Shown in pieces: positions 7,921 through 21,539 of a DNA stretch of 64,000 nt (positions are counted from its first letter, which is position 1; every line of letters begins with the position of its first letter). The stretch is taken from positions 1 to 64,000 of the forward strand of contig JAVTVY010025196.1 in the NCBI GenBank assembly GCA_036873755.1. The letters run 5' to 3'. Position numbers and translations under genes: made by a program. The notes below the pieces were generated by a model. It did no database searches. It saw nothing but the letters and a program-made list of their open reading frames with translations, and had not been told where the DNA came from. The stretch comes from Hanleya hanleyi. Its lineage: Eukaryota; Mollusca; Polyplacophora; Lepidopleurida; Hanleyidae.

Positions 7921-8082
7921 GTCAGCTCAGAACTTGCTGGTAACAGTCCTCTAATGCACCTTCATGCCAAAAATCAAGGTTCTAATATCAACGGTTCTCC
8001 TTATTTTGCCGACGAAAGGATTCGGATGGACTCACTCACTCATTACCGGACAATTTGCGAATGGTAACCTACTTCGTAGGAA
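7921..8082 (+). repeat. Dispersed ~165-bp repeat, copy 1
   Basis: It begins near CAGCTCAGAACTTGCTGGTAA, passes through TGCCAAAAATCAAGGTTCTA, TTTTGCCGACGAAAGGATTC and an (ACTC)n run, and ends in CCTACTTCGTAGG, an imperfect palindrome. Copies at 9704-9878 and, inverted, 61275-61437 are about 90% identical. The family is unidentified; it could be the 3' part of a SINE or MITE. Confidence 0.8.
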
Positions 8083-9703
8083 AACCAATGTATTTATACT
8101 TGTCATAAATACATGGCAGTGTGACTAACGTCACAGGACCTACGAAATAGGGTTTGATATAATTTAAGTGTGTACTCGAGAGATGACTTGGGGGCCCTGT
8201 GTGCTACCATGAGAGAATTTATATAGCATCTCTAAATTGACAGTGGGAACTATTAACTTTTCCAGATGTCATCGCTGGTGAGTCGTTAGCATAGCAACTA
8301 TTATCGCCCTCAGTTTCTATTACCATGGGCACTGATCAGCCCAGCAGTACAGCACGAGGTGTTGGGAGGAGAGTCCGAGAGAGCGGGGCACCCCACCCCC
8401 CCCACCCCCCCCTCTTCTCGGCATTAGGAGATTTTTTTCAAATTAGCGTAGGGAATGGTGCTCTGTCAGAGCAGTTGAGAAGTAAATGTTTCAAGTCCCA
8501 AAATAAGACCGGAAACTGGAAAAGAAACACAAATTTGAAGTGAGAACGGTCAAGATCAGAGATTTGTTAGAATGCAAGAATCAAAAGAGAGCCATTCTCC
8601 ATGGATATATTTATTTGGCATCAAGGTACCTCATCTGAAGAGAGTACATAATAATAATCAATGAACAATAAAGCACACACGAAAAAAATAAACAACTGGT
8701 TATAGGTTACTGAATTTAAAACACAACGATGATTTTATTATTGATCTCTTCAGTAATAACAGATAATAGGGTCATTGTTGCGTTTAAATTTAGTAATTTC
8801 TCTCATAAAATCCAGTAATTTTTTATTTCTTTTTGAGGTAGAACATTTTTTAACTAATGACTGAACTGAAGAAATTATGCAATGTTGTATAGGCTGGATA
8901 TATAAAACGTGCAGTATAATATGCCTTCAACGGAATTCCAAGACCAGCAAATGAGTGAAAACGGATCCATACCATCGGAATGTGTGTCAACATTACAGTG
9001 AGGCTAAAAATAGATTACTCCAGAATCTCCAGTTTAATACTAGATTCAAGTGTACTGTTCAACTAGCCATATTATAGATATCTCATAGTACATGTAGATC
9101 TAATAGACTGATTACGACGTACGAGCGAGCGCACACATGCATGTGTGCTTTTAATATAGATATAATTAAAATATATTTTGAAAGCTGACGTCTTAGAACA
9201 ACAACAACGACCACCGAAAGCCAACAAATACCCTGACGCTTCTGTGAGAAGAAGTTTTTCAAAGTTGCTTGGCGCTTCTGACAATGATTTATAAAATACA
9301 TGTACATGTAAAGTGATACTCGTGGCTCGGTAAAACTTCGCAGCAGACGAAATAACAACCTCCATTCTCCGATAAAATGATTTGCTTCCTTCATGCATCG
9401 TGGCATATACAGCTCGGGAAGCGTGGCGTGGACTATTAGGGAAAACATGGCGGAGCTACCTGGAAACGTATAATGCCGACATATTTTGGCAAGTACCATT
9501 AAAGTTACTGATATTTTCGAGTGCTGGGCGCATAATTTCTTCTTTTTTTTTTTGCTTTAGTGCTGGGCGGCCGAAGTTAGTCCCAGGCGCTTAAAAGTCA
9601 CAGTGAAGCGTACAGTCAAGGGTTCCCGATGGGCATGACAGTGCACTCGAGTCATCAATAAATAATAAAAAATTAATTATAAATTAAATTTTCATCAGAA
9701 TTC
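8083..9703. other. No gene recognised
   Basis: AT-rich DNA with a poly-C tract near 8390-8413, a CAACAACAACGACCACC run near 9198 and short frames on both strands without domains. I see no promoter-gene arrangement, repeat family or structural RNA. Confidence 0.6.
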
Positions 9704-9878
9704 GATCAGCTCAGAACTTGCTGGTAACAATGCCCTAATGCACGTTCATGCCAAAAATCAAGGTTCTAATGTTAACGGTTCTCCTTATTTTGCCGACGAA
9801 AGGATTCGGATGGACTGACTCACTCACTCACTCACTCATTACCGGACAATTTGCGATCTGTAGCCTACTTCGTAGGAA
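9704..9878 (+). repeat. Dispersed ~165-bp repeat, copy 2
   Basis: Same order of words as copy 1, with a longer (ACTC)n run near 9817-9838 and the closing CCTACTTCGTAGG at 9863-9875. Confidence 0.8.
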
Positions 9879-12800
9879 TATTTATTTAATTGAGGTAATT
9901 TTACGAATCGTCACATCTATTCGTGTCAGTATTTCCCGACAAATAATCACCATGTTTTCTGGTGGCCGTTTCGCCCTGAATTACGAGGAAATGTTCACCT
10001 ATGTGTCCAGAACCAGTATCTTTTGAGGTTTTCAAATCCATCACTAAACTTAAGATCGGCTACACGTCGACAGAGTTATAATTAATGGACCATTCATTTT
10101 ATATTTCCTGGCGAATAATAGCTATGACACTAAATGTATCACCTGTGAGATGGTCGACTGGTACTGGGATATCTGATGTTGTTTCATTTTCGCAATCCGT
10201 CTTGGCTATTTTTTCTCAGGATCTCGATCTAATTTACTGTATTTTGAAGGCTCGAATTCCAGACGGCGATAAAGGTGCACCAATGCCAATACATTCAGAA
10301 GAAAAAAATTACCACACCGCCTTTTCCCAGTACGTCTGTATTTTAACAGTTATTGACACTGTTACTAAATCTGGAGTATTCACTAATCGAACAGTAAATA
10401 ATTATACAATAACACAGTTTAGATAAAGAATTTAAATCAATTTGTCACACAGTTGATCAACTCTCGCTCAGTATGTGATATGATAATACCGACAGCTTCT
10501 CGAGGTCGAGCTGTCGCTAACATGACGTCACAGGTGACGGCCTCGTTTTCATTACCTGAATCTGAATACACTGAGAGGGAAAGAACAGATTGATTTAAAG
10601 GCGTTATTAATCGCTCAAAATAAATTTACATTTTATTTCCTAAATAAATCTGAACAATACATGGATTTGCGGCAAAAATAATAGTTATAAAAATCAATAT
10701 AGATAGCTATCAGTTAGAATAAAGCAGACATTCAGTAGGTTTCGCGCACTTAGTAAACTCTTCCATGACACTTTGTCCGTGACACTTTATGATATTATTT
10801 GCTTGCTGAACTTTGTTAAATTTCCCATAAAGTTTCTTTCTTATTTCCTGTTACTTGCTTTCTTCACATTACTAACTTAATTTGATCTTTCAACATCCTA
10901 AAGGAGCACATCATATAAATAGTTTTAGACCATAGTGGTGATTTTGGCTCATTCTTAATGACGAATTCAGTTTAACTTTAGATCAACACCATTATGAAAA
11001 TGAACCACTTCGTCATCGACGCTTCTTCACACTGTCAGTGGACGTGTTTGCCCTAAAGAGCTTTTAATAGTCAGTCCTGGGCTCATTGCGTAATTTGATA
11101 CTGTTTTGTCACCAACTGGACAAATCATGCTGTGTTGATGCAGACAACATTTCCACAAACTTGACTGGAGTTTTAGATGTTAAATGGAATTGTGCTAGAA
11201 AAAACAAACAACAAATGTGTCCGTCATTCGAAAACATGGAGTCCAAGCATTTGCTGAAATGAAAAAAAGATTACAAAGGAGAGTACCCTTCACTCGTGAA
11301 ATTGCACTGGTTTGTTTGCTGAATATAAAAAAAATCTATATGTAAGACTTTCCTGGTGTGTGTATGAGAAATTGTGAGTGCGCACTTATTCTGCCAATAA
11401 CCCTTAGCCATAATATTGATAGCCCTGGTCACGATGAAGTGCCAGTGGATTTATTCAAAGTTTCTGTTCTTTTAACAATCACACGCTCAACATGAGCACA
11501 ACAAAACTGTTTGGGCAAATCTTTCCGGAAAGGGAAATTGAAAATAAGGAATTCGAGACTAGTTTCTGTGGCAGAGAGCCGTGTACGTATACTATGCCCC
11601 GATGAGCCAAAGGTCTGGGAACCTGACGGAGTGTTCTTGAGTGGATGTATTGCTCAGTGAATCTTATATGTTCACACTATGGCCGTGTTGTAACATGTAT
11701 GGGGCCCTTTGCCATTATACCATTCGATTTCCCAAAAACATGTATGAATAAGGTCTTCTAGTAATAGTTTCCCTGTTTGTGAAATTAGCCCAGTCATGTA
11801 TGGCTGAAACTTGAAACCTGTCTTGAATTATACTCCAGTAAAACTGTGAATTTCTTTTGAAAATGATGGACCACTGAACGTCAGATATGACTGCTACGCA
11901 ATATAGGCCTACCACCATATTCCTGAGACTACAGCAGAATTCTGCAAATATCTCTTGATCGAAGATGGAATCCATAAAATGATATTGTTTACATTTTAGG
12001 ATAGTGTATTTAGGACTCGTGACGCACATGTTGTATTTCGTCAGGAAAAATCAATTCCTTCCCATCTTGTCCATTTGGGGGATTGCAGAATGTTTGATAG
12101 AGTGTCTCACAGATAACAGGCTAGTAGGGCGATCTGATGCTATATTTGTGCCATCAGTCATTTGTGACAGCACAAGGGATAAATCAAACGTCCGCAAGAA
12201 TGACTGTCGACGAAGAGCTGGCAACACAGAAGGGGAAACACTGGAAAGTATGAGAGATGATTTGCCTCCTCGGTAAATAACCCTCTGGATTTATAATATG
12301 GGAATCCATAGAACTAGTTACTATTATAACTAGTATTGAAGCAGAAATGCCCCTATATCTTCACAAGAAAATAGAAACTGCAGTTATTCTTGTTCCAATT
12401 TGACCAATCTAGATCATGGTCATGGACAGCGATAGCTTTACTACTCAGCTCTTATACCTCCACGTCTCCACGTCTCCGACACATGCGGTGTTCGTTCAAC
12501 TAGGCTCTTGTCCGACTAAGGGACCATTAACATGTTGGGGGGGGATTTAGTTGAAGGACCTTAGTTATACATTACTCCCTTTTTAAGCTAACAAGTTATC
12601 GATGACCCTTTCCCCGTATACCACAGGACCCCCCTCCCCCCAAACTTCCCAACACTAAGAAAATAAGTCGGGGACTATCTTGACGGGTTATTGCGTAATG
12701 CGCTTTCCACTTCTTTGACAGGTCTCACTTTTTTTGCGTTGCAGCGGGTATTCAGCGTTATTCGAACAGCGCATGTCAGATGAACTGTTTCGTCTTGACT

Positions 12801-13441
12801 TCATACGCTTTCAAAATATCGTTAATATGCTCTCAACATCGAGATTACTCCGCCAATTTAAACCTTCCCTCCACTCAATAATAACATGATTCTTTGACAA
12901 AATAACTCGAAACCTATTAATCAATAAATTACACTGTGCCCGCTGCTGGGGAGGCTATATTCTTGATGTTTTGATGTTTCTGATGAATAATGTCCGCGTG
13001 TGTGTCGCGTGTTTTAGTGTGTAACCCTTACGGTATGACTACTGACTGCGTAGGGGCGAAAGCTTCACAAGCGAAAGCTGAACGCAAATCAAAATGATGT
13101 GTTCCAATTAATTGTTCTAAATATGCTATGCGTGCACATGCAGGTACGATACACTAACTGTCATTCGAGTCGAGTTTGGGAATAACAAAAAATAACCAAT
13201 CGTTTTGCGTCACTTCTAATTTGGAAAAAGTTGGTCATTTGTATCTATAGGTGTGCTATAAAGACAAATAAAACAGATTGGATACTTTGCCGAGTGACCT
13301 GGGGGAAGCTAGACTAAAATTATAGCTGTAACATCTTGGTGTTACTGTTGAAAAAGTTTCAATAACTTGAAAATATCAAATCACATCATTCAGCGAGCTA
13401 AAACGTTACCAACATATAATTCAGACTGCATGGTTGCAATA
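9879..13441. other. No gene recognised
   Basis: AT-rich intergenic DNA. Visible items are small: a hairpin near 10490-10516 (CGACAGCT/AGCTGTCG), another near 12311-12334 (ACTAGTTA/TAACTAGT) and a G9 run near 12537. A short stretch at 11411-11490 could be read as a decayed LINE reverse transcriptase (DSPGHDEVPVDLFK), but it is too short to call. Open frames up to 113 codons show no domain. Confidence 0.55.
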
Positions 13442-13790
13442 TTAACCCTATATGGCCTGGGCTATCTGGGGCCTGTCCAGGCCTGGGCGGGCCGATGGCC
13501 CCTTAAATACTTCCTTACCCTTTGATCTATGGACTAAAACTTACCACACTATACCTTTGGGTCAAGCTCTGCCAGAAAATGTAAAAAACAATCAAAGATT
13601 TCGACGTCACAATTACGTTATTTTCAAAAAAGACATTTTTTTTGTCGATATTTCGGTCAGATTTTTCGAATATTTTACTTATGTGTTTTCTTCGCAGAAA
13701 CTGTATGATCAGTAAGTTAATCTAATGTGAAATAAACTTTTTCTCGTTGAAAAGTAGGAATTTTGAAGAAAATGTGTTAGTTCCCTGACG
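13442..13790 (-). mobile_element. TTAA-flanked element family, truncated copy
   Basis: TTAA at 13442-13445 is followed by CCCTATATGGCCTGGGC, the family terminus. The next 330 bases match the reverse-oriented interior of the complete copy at 51604-52191 (words GTCGATATTTCGGTCAGATT and GAAACTGTATGATC). The other terminus is missing. Confidence 0.6.
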
Positions 13791-15212
13791 TCTAGGAATG
13801 TCGCATCAAAACGCAATACAACGCTTACCCGCACACTATATATCAGCTGCTTGGCAATATTCCTTCGAGAATTCTTCGGAAGAAAGACTTTGATATTCTC
13901 CTATCTACATCGAGGACTATGCACAACATGTGTCCTTGTTTTGTACTACCGGGTGTTCTATCGACAGTATAATTGATACAACCCTGCGAATAAGACAAGC
14001 GATCTTCATTTAATTCACTTAATACCTAGTATGGTGATTGCCGGATTAGCAAGTGATTGCCGAACATTTGGTTTCGGCGTTGTCCTTTTCGTTCTTAATG
14101 ACCCATTCACATATAAACTGGCCGACAGCATCCAGTCGATAAAGTAATCTATACAGGCGATTTTATCCCTTCCCTAATGTGAGCGAAATTGCCCAGCGTT
14201 GGAAGATGTTCTCAAGATTGCGTAGACAGGGGCGGTAACTCTTTTGCACAGCGTCGATATTTACAGATTTGCTCTGACCTGAGTTCTACTCCGGAGAAAC
14301 GACAGATTTTATGCTGTCGAAAACACATACTTTGATTCGCAAGGACATTTTCCATTGCCTTGAATTTTGATACCAATGCAATTTTTCTTTCGCCTCGACA
14401 CCAAATGCCAGGACAACGTATGCCATGAATATCGAAAGGAGTTATATCGGGGTATACCAGTTCTGTGTTTGGACTACGTAAGGTGTAACTGGCGAAGTCT
14501 TATGGAATGTACATTTTCCTTCTCTTTCCCCTCTAGAATTTCTCTATATATTTCTTTACATTTTCAACTAAATTGACCGATTTCTCTCAAATTGCACTAG
14601 GATAACTATGGAGTCACCCGTATAATCATACATTGTCCGCAGAGAAGTTTTTATGTGCATACCCTAATGAACGTAAAACATCATAATAATTAAATTAGTC
14701 AAGCAAACCGAAGTAAATATGAGAAGAAATTAATTGACAGACAATCGAATTCTTCAATTTATTTCTTACAACAGTGGAAAAACACTGCGCATATGGATAC
14801 GTTAAATATGGTCGTAACATGTAGCAACGTCTCGGTACACGCGCACCTTACAAACAGTTCAAACAGTTTTCAGCTCGACAGTTTGTTGAAAGTCTCAGTC
14901 AGGGCTAATTATTTGAAAATTTAAAGGCACTGTGGCCGAGAAAAGAATTAAATATGAAATCCCCGTAGAGGAGAAATTGGGTTGTTCCTCAATGGGATCC
15001 GAGTCTGGTACAAATATATTACGGTACGGCAGCCGCGAACTGCGCCTGCATTAGTTGGAGGCACCAGATTGCGCAATGGATTTTCTTTCTCTGAATGTGA
15101 TACAAAGGACAAGGATTCACTGATCTGAGCAGAGGAACACGATTCGAGTTTCTAGATCTATCGCAACTTTCGTTTCTGTGTCCGCACCTGTGATGCTATT
15201 CATCGCTTGAAT
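13791..15212. other. No gene recognised
   Basis: Intergenic DNA without clear repeats, RNA genes or coding frames beyond 69 codons. No domain is seen in those frames. Confidence 0.55.
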
Positions 15213-15220
15213 ACAGGCCA

Positions 15221-15733
15221 CAGGAAGGAATGGAGTGTGCTGTGTACGTGTGTGTGCATTTGGAATATTCTGGGTGATATGTCAGAGAGGAAACGCGAAA
15301 ATTGATATTCTTGCACGGTTTCGAAGTATACTAGAAATTGGAATTGAGTGCAGCTATTGAACAGAGATAGAACAATGATGTCAGTCACACTGAGAAACAG
15401 TTTTTGTAACTTAACGATTTTCACTCAGCACAAATAAATATTGAAATTGGCATTTCTTTCTGGTTGTTTTTATAAATTTCTGACTGCAATATTTGAGCAA
15501 TACTATCCACTAACATTACAGGAAGGAATGGACTGTGCTGTGTACGTGTGTGTGCATTTGGAATATTCGGTGTGATATGTCAGAGAGGAAACGCGAAAAT
15601 TGATATTCCTTCACGGTTTCGAAGTATACTAGAAATTGGAATTGAGTGCAGCTATTGAACAGAGGTAGAATAATGATGTCAGTCACACTCAGCACAAATA
15701 AATATTGAAATTGGCACTTCTTTCTGGTTGTTT
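15221..15733. repeat. Tandem duplication of ~213-bp block, period 299
   Basis: CAGGAAGGAATGGAG at 15221 and CAGGAAGGAATGGAC at 15520 begin two copies that share GTGTGTGCATTTGGAATATT, GATATGTCAGAGAGGAAACG and TTTCTTTCTGGTTGTTTT at over 95% identity. The first copy has about 25 extra bases near 15390-15420. It is a recent local duplication with no coding content. Confidence 0.8.
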
Positions 15734-15739
15734 TGTAAC

Positions 15740-16485
15740 ATTACCTGGGAGTTACTGGGCACATTTTGCAGATATGTGTTTACAGGTTTGCCAAGGATAT
15801 ACGTTGGAGCACACAATGTATTGAAAATCAAGGACTACTCCTGGAGTCATAATTGATGATAAGTGGAATCTTTCCAAATACAAGTGGAAAAGCTTCACGC
15901 CATCAGAAATGTTGTTGGGATCCAAGCTGTCCGCGATCAAGATTCCTGTCTGTTATTAGACACTTTGTTTGCCGCAAAAGAAATCTACAGCGAAAGTTTG
16001 ATATAATCAATTTATTTGTCTTACTATGTTGTGAAGGCATATATATATAAAGTAACATGTAGTTCTCAAATGCTGTTGAGAGCTTTAATGAACTGTGACA
16101 TTTATTAACTAACCCCTGCTTCCAAAGACATTCTCATTTCAGAGAGCAACCATTATTGCCTATCGGGCGGTAGTGATATCTGTAAGTAGGGCATCGAGGA
16201 TTGAGGATCATTATTTAGTTTTGATGCTTTTAATAATGTACAGGCAGTTTTTATGCAAAATCAAGTAGTAATTGTGTGCTAAAGCTGAAGTACTTCATAC
16301 AAGATTGTACAATGATTACTCCTGAAGTGGCATTTTGAAAACCATAGGTCTGACACAAATGAACGCTTTTTCGTTCCACTTTCGCGCCAGACACACTAGT
16401 TCTAAATGGCGAATCATCAGTTGCGCCATCAATTTCTGCCAATTGTCATTTATAATGTGGAATGAAAATAACTTTGGGATGAAAC
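15740..16485. other. No gene recognised
   Basis: Intergenic DNA between two tandem duplications. A short TATATATATA run lies near 16040. Short frames on both strands have no recognised domain. Confidence 0.5.
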
Positions 16486-16489
16486 GCAA

Positions 16490-17250
16490 TCCCAAGCAAC
16501 ACCTCGTGGCAAGGTATAAGAATACCAAAATTGGGAAGAATCCGACGAGCGGTTTTCAAGTTATTGCCCGGATTAAAAACTTAGATTTGCCACCAGTACA
16601 AGAAACTAGGCGAAACTCAATTCCAGGCGACATCTCATGTAGCATGGCATTTGCATACCAAATTTGATAAGAATCTGATGAAAGTTTCTCAAGTTATAAC
16701 CCAGAAAGATAGGATATTTTAGAGGAATCAGTCAAAGCGTTTAAAAGTTATCGCTTGCAGCACAGAAGAATGGAATGAACCCTGGTGGCGTCACCTACAG
16801 GCACATCTTGCTGAAACGCAATACCAATCGATATCTTGTGGCAAGGAATATATTTGCCAAATTTCCGAGGAATCCGAAGAGGCGTTCCAAAGTTATCACT
16901 TGCGAGAATTCGCACAAATATACACAGAAGGATGGACCTCATCCTGATCTTCAGGCAGATCTTGCTAAAACGCAACAGCAATCGACGTCTTGTCGCAAGG
17001 AATGCATATTCCAAAATTCGAAGGAATCCGACAAAGTGTTTGGAAGTTGCGAAGAATTTGAACGAACATCAACGGACATACACAGAAGATTGGAACAAGA
17101 CGAAGTGGTGCCACCTTCAGGCGGATCTTGCTGAAACGCAATACCAACCGACGTCTTGCCGCAGGAAATGCATATGCCAAATTTCGGAGCAATCCGACTA
17201 AGCGTTTGGAAGTTATCGCTTGCGAAGAATTTGAATGGACATCAACGGAC
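16490..17250. repeat. Degenerate tandem array, ~130-155-bp units, about five copies
   Basis: Units share CTTGCTGAAACGCAATACCA, CGTCTTGTCGCAAGGAATGC, CATATGCCAAATTT, GGAATCCGA, AAGCGTTTGGAAGTTATCGC and ATCAACGGACA. The three right-hand units (from about 16790) are about 80% alike; those to the left are more decayed. Overlapping open frames here come from the repeat, not from a gene. Confidence 0.75.
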
Positions 17251-18218
17251 ACGATTTTTTGATTGAAATTGTAGTTTAAGGGCCGCTTCCCATTCGGATT
17301 TCGCGGCCCATCAACTCAATGTTTTATTTGGATTTCGCGGTACATTTCTTTGTTTTCTTTTAATATCTTTTCCAGCGCTAAATATATAAATAAATAAATG
17401 AATAAATAAATAAATAATGATAGATAACAATGATAGATTAGCAGGAGATATAAATAGAAGTAAATAAGAGTCGCTATGTACAAGTTCGTAAGTCTCTTTC
17501 GGGTTTTTTTGGTTAAGCTATATTAGTAAATATGAGTTCACTGTAGGACAACGGACACGAAGAAGCGATACCCATTTTATTGTCCTCCGAAAGAGTTAGT
17601 TTGGTTGTGGGCGTGGCACAGATTTTTTGAACTAAGAACAACACTAATCAATCAATCAAATTACCGGATATACAAACAATACGGGGGGAATATCAGCAAG
17701 CAAAGTATGACTGGGATAAATCTACTGGCTTGGCAATTTATTCGGATTTGAGAACACTGGTCAGTTATACGGATTCCGCAATGGGAACATCGTGATATCT
17801 TGTCGGTGTCTCTCTTGCAAGAAACTAGCTTCTGTTTACATATATTTTTATTATGTTCCTGCGTGAAATTTGTTGCCAATACTGTCTGATGAATACGATC
17901 TTGAATTATGGCTGCAGCAATCTCCTATAATCGCCGGATCGGGCGCTTGACTTCTAAGCACAGGCTTCAGTTTACGGGAATATCATTGTAATTTTACACA
18001 TCAAGGAGTGGACAGGTGATGATAATTTCATTGAATGGCATTGCTACTATTGATCAAATTGATCAGATGGATTGTACATTGTCATGGCACCAGATACCCC
18101 AACTGTTAGATATACCATCTGAGTACATACCATGGTCTTGTACCATGAGATATACACTGAGAGTTTAGAGAGGTTTACCATGGGAGAATGGATTGATATG
18201 GAATGATGAACATAGAGG
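17251..18218. other. No gene; AAAT microsatellite
   Basis: A (AAAT)n tract lies at about 17386-17425. GGATTTCGCGG occurs twice near 17298 and 17331. Otherwise AT-rich DNA without a supported feature. Confidence 0.5.
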
Positions 18219-18349
18219 ATCTTACACGAGTGGCTATTTAATATGAAAATTATGACACGAGTGGAGTAAGTTTTATATGTTGTGAGCTTTAACAGACAAC
18301 ATATAAAACTTGTCATAACTTTCATATTAAATTACCACGAGTGTAAGAT
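18219..18349. mobile_element. Hairpin MITE with CACGAGTG repeats
   Basis: The outer arms, about 18219-18256 and 18312-18349 (ATCTTACACGAGTGG facing CCACGAGTGTAAGAT), pair with a few mismatches. An inner stem pairs 18268-18283 with 18296-18311. CACGAGTG occurs three times. The whole 131 bases fold into one imperfect hairpin. Confidence 0.75.
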
Positions 18350-18879
18350 TCTGTTTATCACATAACTATTTTGAGCAAATCTTAACGCATTAATTCGAAA
18401 TATTTCGTCTTCAAATCCGTCAAAAAATTCGTGTCTTTGTATCTTTTCCTGCCAAAAAACAGTTCTGGCGCAGGTGCATCACAGCCATAAAATTTGCTGC
18501 ATACGCTAAGCCGATATAGTTCCAACAAGCCGCAGGGTCTGAGAACCTCCCTTGTATTGGCTGATCAGTTTCCATAGAATTTCAAAATATCGTATACCAG
18601 AATGCAATAAGTATAACTTGTTAATAAGCTGTTCTTCATACATTATTTGTTTTGGAACATGCCATGACACGAGTTACACTCATGTTCGCTGCATGTCTTC
18701 ATGCGCGTGACATGTTGGTGATTACTCAGCGAGGTGACGACATGCTAGTCTGAATACATAGTCCATGTGAAGTCTCTAATCATCCAGATCTATTGCAAGG
18801 AATAATCAAACATCGGGAATATTCCATGCAGATATTTCAAAAGAATGAACAAACGTTTACTTTCGAGATCTGACGAGAT

Positions 18880-19063
18880 ACGGTACCAAAATGGCGGGCT
18901 GACTCGATTCGCCAAACAACATTTTATATATTATCGCGTAGAGTATAGTGTAGTAAGTTTCAGCTCTCTGGATCAATCGGTAAGAAAAATATTTAAGGAG
19001 GTCAAAATGCCCCCTCCCCTGGCGTGAACAGGTTCCATCAAAGCCCAGGCCAGATAGGGTTAA
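18880..19063 (+). mobile_element. TTAA-flanked element family, right-end fragment
   Basis: The right end CCCAGGCCAGATAGGG followed by TTAA (19060-19063) matches the right termini of the copies at 28572-30257 and 51604-52191. About 180 bases of matching interior precede it (AAAATGGCGG, GTAAGTTTCAG, GGTAAGAAAAATA). The left terminus is absent. Confidence 0.6.
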
Positions 19064-20771
19064 ACCAGTTTTATAAAAGAATAACCAGTTAAGACGCACG
19101 TGACCAATGTAGTACGAATGTTCAGGAGTGCGAGAACATGGATTAATAATTTCTAAAACAATGGCACCATCTCCGTGACGATAGTTTTCATCTTACTCTG
19201 GACGTGACACCCTGATAAGATCTAAGCTCTGTCTACTACGCTAGTTCTGTCTACTAAATACACCAACAATGTTCCTCCAATTGTTGGCAGTGACGCGGTA
19301 GTATTCGGCCATGCTTAGACAAAAGAAAATCTTGGCTTGTGCATCTGCGTTTACAACAAGTCATGGACAAGATCTCGTCTGTCGTAAGTTCTTGGCATAT
19401 CCTGGCGAGGTTGGTTCGGAAACAACAAAATCATCTGAAAAAAATTGCGCCTGTAAAGGGTCCTACTGAGCATATTGATCTAGAACATGCCGGAAGGAAA
19501 CTGTCGGAATTATTTTAAACAGACCTGACTAGCGAACTGAAAACAACGTGATAAATCGAACATCAAATATAGCCAAGCCGGGCACTTGTCCATTAAAAGA
19601 ACCAGTCAAATTTGTGCTATAAAACGTATCGTCAAATTTACCATTTCCTGATATAATGCCCTTCCAGCTCTTAATCACATACTGTTTGTTTCGTCTTTTA
19701 AGAGACGTGTGGCAAGTAGAATACGTTTGTGATACTTGGCCATTGATCAGTCTTATTATTTAATAGTTTACTGTATTGTCATAGTGTAGCTTGTTTCTAC
19801 CAGATATTTGAGATACTAGACCCAAGCCAACTGTTATAAACCAATGATGAATAAATATATTTATCCCGATTTCTTCATCACTTAGGTCCTGGACGAATTA
19901 ATTTGTCAGATACCCATGGTTGCATGGGGTGAGTAATTAACATTCTGGCGTATACATGTCTCGCGTAGTGCCTTAGCCAGATTCCATGAAAAATTTGACG
20001 ATTTCAATCAGCGTCACAACACATATTTTTCAGAAACTGGTTCAACACAGTCATAGCACGATAATAAATAGTATGTGAAGTGCCTTCACATATAGTTTCT
20101 CTTTGGTGATAAACATTACTCATTGCATGATAACAAAGTAGGATACGGTACAAGGTCTTTGGAGCTATGTTTCGTGGACAGGCGGTTTGCATCATAGACG
20201 TCATGGGCTCTTTATCATGAACGTCAAAAATGTGTGGCTTCATAACTTTCGATTTATTCGTTATAACACTCCAAAACCTCCTGACAACTTAGCTTATATA
20301 TTGTTGAAAGGCGTAAGAGTGATTTTCCAAGGAAACTATGCATAGTCTAATTTTTAGTAGAGAAAAAAACATGTCTTCAATTCCGCAAATCAGTGCTATC
20401 TGATGCCGATATTTATTTTCTTGGTCGGACCCGTCGAATGTGTCTTAGTTTGATATATTCTTGCTGTAATTGGGCAAAATCTACCCTTTTTACACTCATT
20501 TTAGAGAGGGCATAGTCCCATCAGACGACTATGTGATTTTCTTTTTGTATCTAAGTTCCATTAAAACGTGGCTGGGATCGTATGGATATAATGTAATATC
20601 ATGACTTTCTATGGACAGACGCGCTCACATCGTGACTTAGATCAAATATACTCCAGAAAATGACCCGGAAATTCTTTCGAAAAAAGTATGTTGATAAGTG
20701 ATACGAAGTTGTAGACTTGGACGTTTATTAACACCAAAATCTCAGCAGGTATAATAATAAAAGGAAGAGAA
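19064..20771. other. No gene recognised
   Basis: Intergenic DNA. Open frames are 80 codons or fewer with no domain, and no repeats were recognised apart from short homopolymer runs. Confidence 0.5.
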
Positions 20772-20935
20772 ACGATCAAGGAGATGGTGAGTTTTCTAGT
20801 GAATAACGAAAAAGAAGCGATCAAGCCGATGGTGAACTATCTAGAGAATAAGGAAACGGTCAAGCTGATGATGACTTTGTTTAGTGAATAATGAAAGAAC
20901 ACTCAAGGTGATGGTGAGATTTCTAGTGTCGTTTC
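20772..20935. repeat. Minisatellite, ~39-45-bp unit, four copies
   Basis: The word TCAAG-n2-GATGGTGA recurs at 20776, 20821, 20860 and 20903, each followed by a variant of TTTCTAGTGAATAA. Units differ in length and are about 75% alike. Confidence 0.7.
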
Positions 20936-21539
20936 TCATTTTAAACACGACAGACAATGTATCAAGTTCAGCTATAGGAAACTAGGTCAAAGGTATATTA
21001 TTTACCTAGCAGTCCGGCACACAAATTCTGCACAGCAAAAGAGTATGTTCGACAAGACAGAATATCCATTTTTACTCAAACAAAATTAACGGTTTGTAAG
21101 ATCATCTATACAGCGGAACGGGTCTATAGCAGTCCCTTCGGTACTATAGTCTCCAGCGTGGCGGTGATGTAGTGTCATCAGACCGATGGTTGTTCTCACT
21201 GGAAGCTATTGACCTCTTCTCTCTATATTATTTTGAGGTTGATAATGGTATCTGAAGAGTAAGGCCTTTCGATTATGGGCACAGAAATTGTCTAGGGCGA
21301 TGGCTGGCTAATGAATGTCGAATCTGATGCCTGAGTAAGCTCTAATATTCTTTACGGGGAAGACGTGTTCACCGCTATGATACACCTCGATGTCCCGTTG
21401 AAACACTTAGGACTCGATGATGTCGACAAATACCTTGATTGGATTCACATTTTTCTCTTCCATCCTGGAATAAAATATTCCATCGTGGACTAACATATTA
21501 AATACGAGTATCATCTCATATTCGCATCAGTATATGTGC

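Noticed and set aside
9083..9499. 138-codon minus-strand frame overlapping a 108-codon one
   Set aside because: Begins at a non-ATG codon by eye, low-complexity parts, no domain, no promoter or polyadenylation context, overlapping frames on both strands.
11411..11490. Possible LINE reverse-transcriptase scrap (DSPGHDEVPVDLFK)
   Set aside because: Only about 25 codons resemble the start of an RT domain and nothing around it continues the match.
16775..17252. Overlapping 88-121-codon frames on both strands
   Set aside because: They come from the tandem array; the same words recur in each unit and no frame is favoured.
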